Positions 60,267 to 64,000 of a stretch of 64,000 bases of DNA are shown piece by piece. The DNA is taken from NCBI RefSeq assembly GCF_030248535.1, contig NZ_JAHGAJ010000043.1:1-64000 (forward strand). Direction: 5' to 3'. Both the position numbers and the translations under genes were made by a program. The notes beneath the pieces are model-generated. The model was given only the letters and a program-made list of their open reading frames with translations, did no database searches and had not been told where the DNA came from. The stretch's first letter is position 1, and each line of letters begins with the position of its first letter. The DNA is from Vibrio sp. D404a (lineage in GTDB: Bacteria; Pseudomonadota; Gammaproteobacteria; Enterobacterales; Vibrionaceae).

Positions 60267-60906
60267 GCTCAACACTCCATGGCCAAGTCAGTACACGTGC
60301 TGAGGTCGGAATATCCGCCTCGTCATGAGTCACCATTAAGGTTGGAATATTCGCCTTAGATAGCTGCTCAAATACCCAATCCCGAAATTGCACACGAAGT
60401 TCAGGATCAAGCTTACTGAACGGTTCGTCTAACAGGGCGACCTTAGGCTTTGCCAGTAACATTCTGGTTAAGCTGACACGCGCTCGTTGCCCGCCCGAGA
60501 TCTGGTCGGGAAAAGAGTCGGCAAGTCGAGTTAATTCAATATCTTTCAAAGCATCGAACGCGCGTTGTTGGCGCTCTTTGCCCTTGATGTGATTCGGTAG
60601 AGCAAAAGCAAGGTTTTCCCACACTTTTAGGTGGGGAAAGAGCAGATCGTCTTGAAACAGGATTCCCACCTCACGTTGGTGCGGAGCGATTTGATCAATT
60701 CGCATGTCGTTGACGTGGACTTGTCCTGTGTATTCAAACTCGTTGCTAAGGTGACCTGCGATCACGTCGAGCAGAGTCGACTTGCCACAGCCACTTGGCC
60801 CCATTAATGCCAGCACTTCGCCGGATTCTAAATGAAGACTGAGCGATGAGAATAACTCGCTTCCATCGAGCTTATGGATGGCGAGGTCGTTGAGAGATAG
60901 ACTCAT
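60259..60906 (-). CDS. ynjD: ABC transporter ATP-binding protein YnjD
   Basis: 215 residues, ThiQ/PotA-like. Walker A GPSGCGKST (about 36-44), Q-loop FQDDLLF, signature ISGGQRARVSL, Walker B VALLDEPF and H-loop VTHDEAD. Its first 35 bases overlap the end of ynjC and its end overlaps ynjF, so expression is tightly coupled. Confidence 0.92.
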   Translation of the reverse strand: MSLSLNDLAIHKLDGSELFSSLSLHLESGEVLALMGPSGCGKSTLLDVIAGHLSNEFEYTGQVHVNDMRIDQIAPHQREVGILFQDDLLFPHLKVWENLAFALPNHIKGKERQQRAFDALKDIELTRLADSFPDQISGGQRARVSLTRMLLAKPKVALLDEPFSKLDPELRVQFRDWVFEQLSKANIPTLMVTHDEADIPTSARVLTWPWSVEHA

Positions 60907-62575
60907 TAGGCAATAAACCTTTGAATGAAAGACGGCGATACTTCACCTGTAAGCGGCTGATAAGAATCGCAAAAGAGAAAAAGAACAGAGGCAACAAGGC
61001 TTGCCAAATGGCGTAAATCGCAGTGACCCGACGATCAAATCCGCTGGTTAGTGCAACCGCTTCTGTGGTGATGGTACTGATTCTACCTGCACCTAACATC
61101 AAGGTTGGTAAATACTGAGCAAGGCTAACACTAATGCCGACAGCCCATGCAAAAACCATTGCTGGTAACAGAATCGGTAATTTAACCGTGAGCCAGCTTT
61201 GAAGTGGCGATTTTCCAAGGCTGAGCGCCGCTTTGATCAAGCCAGGTTCGAAACTGCGCCAAGGGCCGTCCAATGACAGGTAGACGAAGGGAAAAGCAAA
61301 AAACACATGCGACCAAATTACCCAAAACTCATAAGCGGTGCTATTGAGGTAGAGAGTGGTAACCTGCAATCCAAACAGTACAGATAGTTGAGGGATAAGC
61401 ATTGGAATCGCGATAATATATCCCGGAACCTGCCAGCGATGCTTAATACGATATTCGTGCGCAATCAAGGCCAGTGCCAAGGCGATGGTGGCAGAGATCA
61501 GCGCTATCCATAAACTTTGACCAATAGTGCTGGTGATCGCATCCCACTCATACTCCCAAAAGCGGGTGCTGTAGCGGCTTGGAAGCAGATCAGGAAAACG
61601 CCAACGTTGTGCGACACTCCATAACAACATTAGTGGGAACATCGCAGCGGTCAGTAGTGCAAGGAAAGAAAACAGACTGCGACCTGGAAGGGTAATGCCA
61701 CGACGACCAGAGAATTGCCATTGACGGAAGTATTTCAACACTGCCCATTCTACGAATCGAGCGAAGGCAATCAGAAGGCTGGCTAATCCAAATAATACCA
61801 TGGCACCGGCTGCCGCTCTTGGCAGTAGGTTGAGGTCTGGGTCGTTGAACCACTGCCACACTAACACGGCAAACGTGGGTGGATTGGTAGGGCCAATGAT
61901 GAGCGCAATATCGACCACAGATAAGCTATAAGCCAGCACGGCTAGCATTGGGAAACGCAGCTTGTTGAACCATTGTGGGAAGATACATTTCCACCATATT
62001 TGTGAGCGGCTATAACCGAGCGATGCGCTGACCTTGGAGATTTTGGGAATATCTAACTGCTGCAAGATAGAGATACTCATCAGCAATAGAAATGGGATCT
62101 CTTTTAATGCTAGCATCACGATCAAACCAAGCGCGTATGGATCTTTGATAAGTAGTGCTAATTCACTGTTTGTTGAAGGTTCACCAAAGACGCCTTGCAA
62201 TGCACGCATGCCAAGGCCGCTTGGGCTAAATAGAAAGGCGAAGCCGATAGCAAAAGCAACGTGAGGGATGGCCAGCATCGGTGACAGTGTTAATTCAATC
62301 TTGCGCCAGAAAGGCTTGTCCCAACTCGCTTGCAGAATACAGAAAGTAAGAAAACAGGCTAGGTAACTGCTGATGACTGCAGAGCTAAGGGTTAAACCAA
62401 TCGAATGGAAAACGCCTTCCCAAGCGAACACCTGTTGAAAGCCTGTCGCAGAAAACTCGTCTAAACCCAGTGGTGGTATATAACTGAGTGATGAGGCAAT
62501 AACCCCAACTACCCCGGGGATAGTTGGGAGAATGCACACCGCTATAACAACAAAATATAGAGCGTGAAGAATCAA
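60872..62575 (-). CDS. ynjC: ABC transporter permease YnjC (fused double permease)
   Basis: 567 residues with two permease halves of about six helices each, as in ThiP. Coupling loops: KVSASLGYSRSQIWWKCIFPQ in the first half and KAALSLGKSPLQSWLTVKLPIL in the second. The start at 62575 is a TTG two bases after the ynjB stop. There is no better start before the first membrane helix. Substrate not established for this family. Confidence 0.9.
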   Translation of the reverse strand: MILHALYFVVIAVCILPTIPGVVGVIASSLSYIPPLGLDEFSATGFQQVFAWEGVFHSIGLTLSSAVISSYLACFLTFCILQASWDKPFWRKIELTLSPMLAIPHVAFAIGFAFLFSPSGLGMRALQGVFGEPSTNSELALLIKDPYALGLIVMLALKEIPFLLLMSISILQQLDIPKISKVSASLGYSRSQIWWKCIFPQWFNKLRFPMLAVLAYSLSVVDIALIIGPTNPPTFAVLVWQWFNDPDLNLLPRAAAGAMVLFGLASLLIAFARFVEWAVLKYFRQWQFSGRRGITLPGRSLFSFLALLTAAMFPLMLLWSVAQRWRFPDLLPSRYSTRFWEYEWDAITSTIGQSLWIALISATIALALALIAHEYRIKHRWQVPGYIIAIPMLIPQLSVLFGLQVTTLYLNSTAYEFWVIWSHVFFAFPFVYLSLDGPWRSFEPGLIKAALSLGKSPLQSWLTVKLPILLPAMVFAWAVGISVSLAQYLPTLMLGAGRISTITTEAVALTSGFDRRVTAIYAIWQALLPLFFFSFAILISRLQVKYRRLSFKGLLPNESISQRPRHP

Positions 62576-62577
62576 AC

Positions 62578-63741
62578 CTAGTTACCGTAACGCTTTAACC
62601 ACTCAGACTCGAGTGCGGTTTGCCAGCTTGGATGTGGTTCGTCAACAGATTTGAACTGCTGTGTATTGCGAGCGCTTCCGGTTAGGTACTTACTGCTCAG
62701 CACAGATGGGTCACCCCAAATATTGAGGTCGCCTTTACGTGATTGTGCTTCTGGGCTCAGAAGGTAGTTAATGGCCACTTGTGCGCCTGCTGAGGCATTG
62801 GCATTCCACGGAATCGCTAAGAAGTGAATGTTCGATAGAGCGCCACTTTCAAAAGCAAATGCCTTGGTGCTCTCTGCCAGTGTACCGTTGGCTTGCGCTG
62901 AGAAAACCGCATTTGGGTTGAAGGTGATTGCTAGATCAATCTGGCCGTCATCAAGAAGTTGGATACTCTCTGAGGTACCGGCTGGGAATTGCTTACCACC
63001 ACGCCATGCGACCTTATGGAACTCATCAAGATAGGCCCAAAGCGGTTGAGTGATGGCTTGGAAGGTTTTCTCATCGACCGGCTTAGACAGAGCAGGGTTA
63101 TTCTTGGTCAGCTCAATCAGCAGAGACTTAACAAAGCTTGTACCATGAAACTCCGGTGGGCGAGGGTAGCTCAGACGATTTGGGTAAGCTTGCGCGTAGC
63201 TCAACATCTCTGAGAATGAATTAGGCGGATTGTTTAATGTCTCTTGGTCGTGAATGAAGACCAGTTGACCAACGCCCCAAGGTGCTTCTAAGCCCTCGGT
63301 TGGCTCTGAGAAGTCGACATCAATCGGAAGTGATTTGTCGACATATTGCCAGTTAGGCAGTGTTTGCGTGAAAGGACCAAACAGTAGCGCGTTGTCTTTC
63401 ATAGAACGGAAGTTCTCACCGTTGATCCAGACCATATCAACACTACCGCCACTGTTTTTACCTGCGGCTTTTTCAGCGACCAGACGAGTGGTCGTCTCCG
63501 CTATGTCAGTCACTTTAACGTGTTTGAGTGTTACACCATGGTTTTGTTGCAGCTGTTTGCCTGCCCATTGAATGTAGCGGTTGATCTCTTGGCTACCACC
63601 CCAAGCGTGAAAGTAGACAGTTTGTCCTTCTGCTTCACGTTCGATTTGACTCCACTCCTGAGTGTTTGTGTTGTCTGCATAAAGTGTTGCGCTATAGGCA
63701 GTTGTGGCCAAAATTCCAATCGTACTAACTAGTTTGTTCAT
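62578..63741 (-). CDS. ynjB: ABC transporter periplasmic substrate-binding protein YnjB
   Basis: 387 residues. Sec signal peptide (cleavage probably after SATLYA, about residue 23). Class II binding-protein fold similar to iron/thiamine/polyamine binders (TVYFHAWGGSQEINRYIQW, VDMVWINGENF, PWGVGQLVFIHD). The frame is open to 63753; ATG 63741 has GGAAAG five bases upstream. First gene of ynjBCD-F. Nothing in the sequence shows what is bound. The 63742-63954 interval is AT-rich and holds the presumed promoter, with no element I can name. Confidence 0.9.
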   Translation of the reverse strand: MNKLVSTIGILATTAYSATLYADNTNTQEWSQIEREAEGQTVYFHAWGGSQEINRYIQWAGKQLQQNHGVTLKHVKVTDIAETTTRLVAEKAAGKNSGGSVDMVWINGENFRSMKDNALLFGPFTQTLPNWQYVDKSLPIDVDFSEPTEGLEAPWGVGQLVFIHDQETLNNPPNSFSEMLSYAQAYPNRLSYPRPPEFHGTSFVKSLLIELTKNNPALSKPVDEKTFQAITQPLWAYLDEFHKVAWRGGKQFPAGTSESIQLLDDGQIDLAITFNPNAVFSAQANGTLAESTKAFAFESGALSNIHFLAIPWNANASAGAQVAINYLLSPEAQSRKGDLNIWGDPSVLSSKYLTGSARNTQQFKSVDEPHPSWQTALESEWLKRYGN

Positions 63742-63954
63742 AAAGCTTTCCATATTTTTGTGAACGAGTGAGGGCAGTGCATTTGTTACTTCCTTAAGGT
63801 TATTCTATCTATTTCTGAAATAATTTCTAATTCAATAGTAAATTCAACCAATTACTACTTAAATTCTGTGACCTTACCTATGACCGTGTTTTACCGTAAA
63901 TAATTACAGAACAAATCGTAAATTTTTCAAATAGGCCGGAAATAACCATCAGAT

Positions 63955-63982
63955 ACGAAAAAAGGAGCCAATTGGCTCCTTT
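63955..63982 (-). terminator. Terminator of a gene beyond the right edge
   Basis: A perfect 22-bp palindrome (63961-63982, core GGAGCCAATTGGCTCC) with a T-run on the minus strand. It would end a minus-strand gene lying to the right of the window. Confidence 0.75.
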
Positions 63983-64000
63983 TAAAGGGTTCTTATCACG

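Overview
The window is a contiguous piece of a Vibrio chromosome, most likely chromosome 1. The protein sequences are Vibrio-like, and the order purB-hflD-mnmA-gsk-hns-lysine transporter-hisGDCBHAFI matches what I remember of Vibrio core genomes. It is mostly ordinary vertically inherited backbone: about 55 genes, no rRNA or tRNA that I can see, no prophage, no IS transposase and no CRISPR array.

Layout. 1-8.8 kb: purine metabolism and salvage (purB, gsk), each preceded by a near-perfect PurR operator, plus hflD, mnmA, hns and a transporter gene behind a clear lysine riboswitch. An approximately 800-bp gene-free stretch beside hns carries a three-unit 18-bp tandem repeat and a diverged longer duplication. 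8.9-16.5 kb: a complete histidine operon with a His-rich leader peptide and attenuator. 16.6-25.8 kb: ychJ, an EAL-HDOD protein, lpxH, ppiB, cysS, tdk and four poorly characterised genes, including a coiled-coil lipoprotein. 26-33 kb: anaerobic and metal functions: focA, orphan fetB, the torECA trimethylamine N-oxide respiration operon, and a small membrane protein under a Fur box. Two perfect DnaA boxes face each other between focA and fetB. 33.3-35.6 kb: ppaC, a 34-bp tandem duplication, DUF2750 and DUF2927 proteins.

35.6-49 kb: an envelope-stress block: sapABCDF and pspF on the minus strand, then pspABC behind a sigma-54 promoter and a two-adaptor RND efflux operon on the plus strand. 49-51.1 kb: tag, then a ToxR/VtrA-type membrane regulator whose 3' end overlaps a small exported beta-rich protein. 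This looks like a co-component sensor pair and is the best candidate for an undescribed system here. 51.1-64 kb: metC, a 177-bp palindromic MITE-like repeat, cls, an NSS-family transporter, a chemoreceptor, two RNA-modification genes, and a ynjBCD ABC transporter operon ending in the CDP-alcohol phosphotransferase gene ynjF.

All family names come from reading the translations and from memory of the families; no database search was run. Start codons were moved from the longest open frame where a Shine-Dalgarno sequence or known family length argued for it, and this is stated in each entry.
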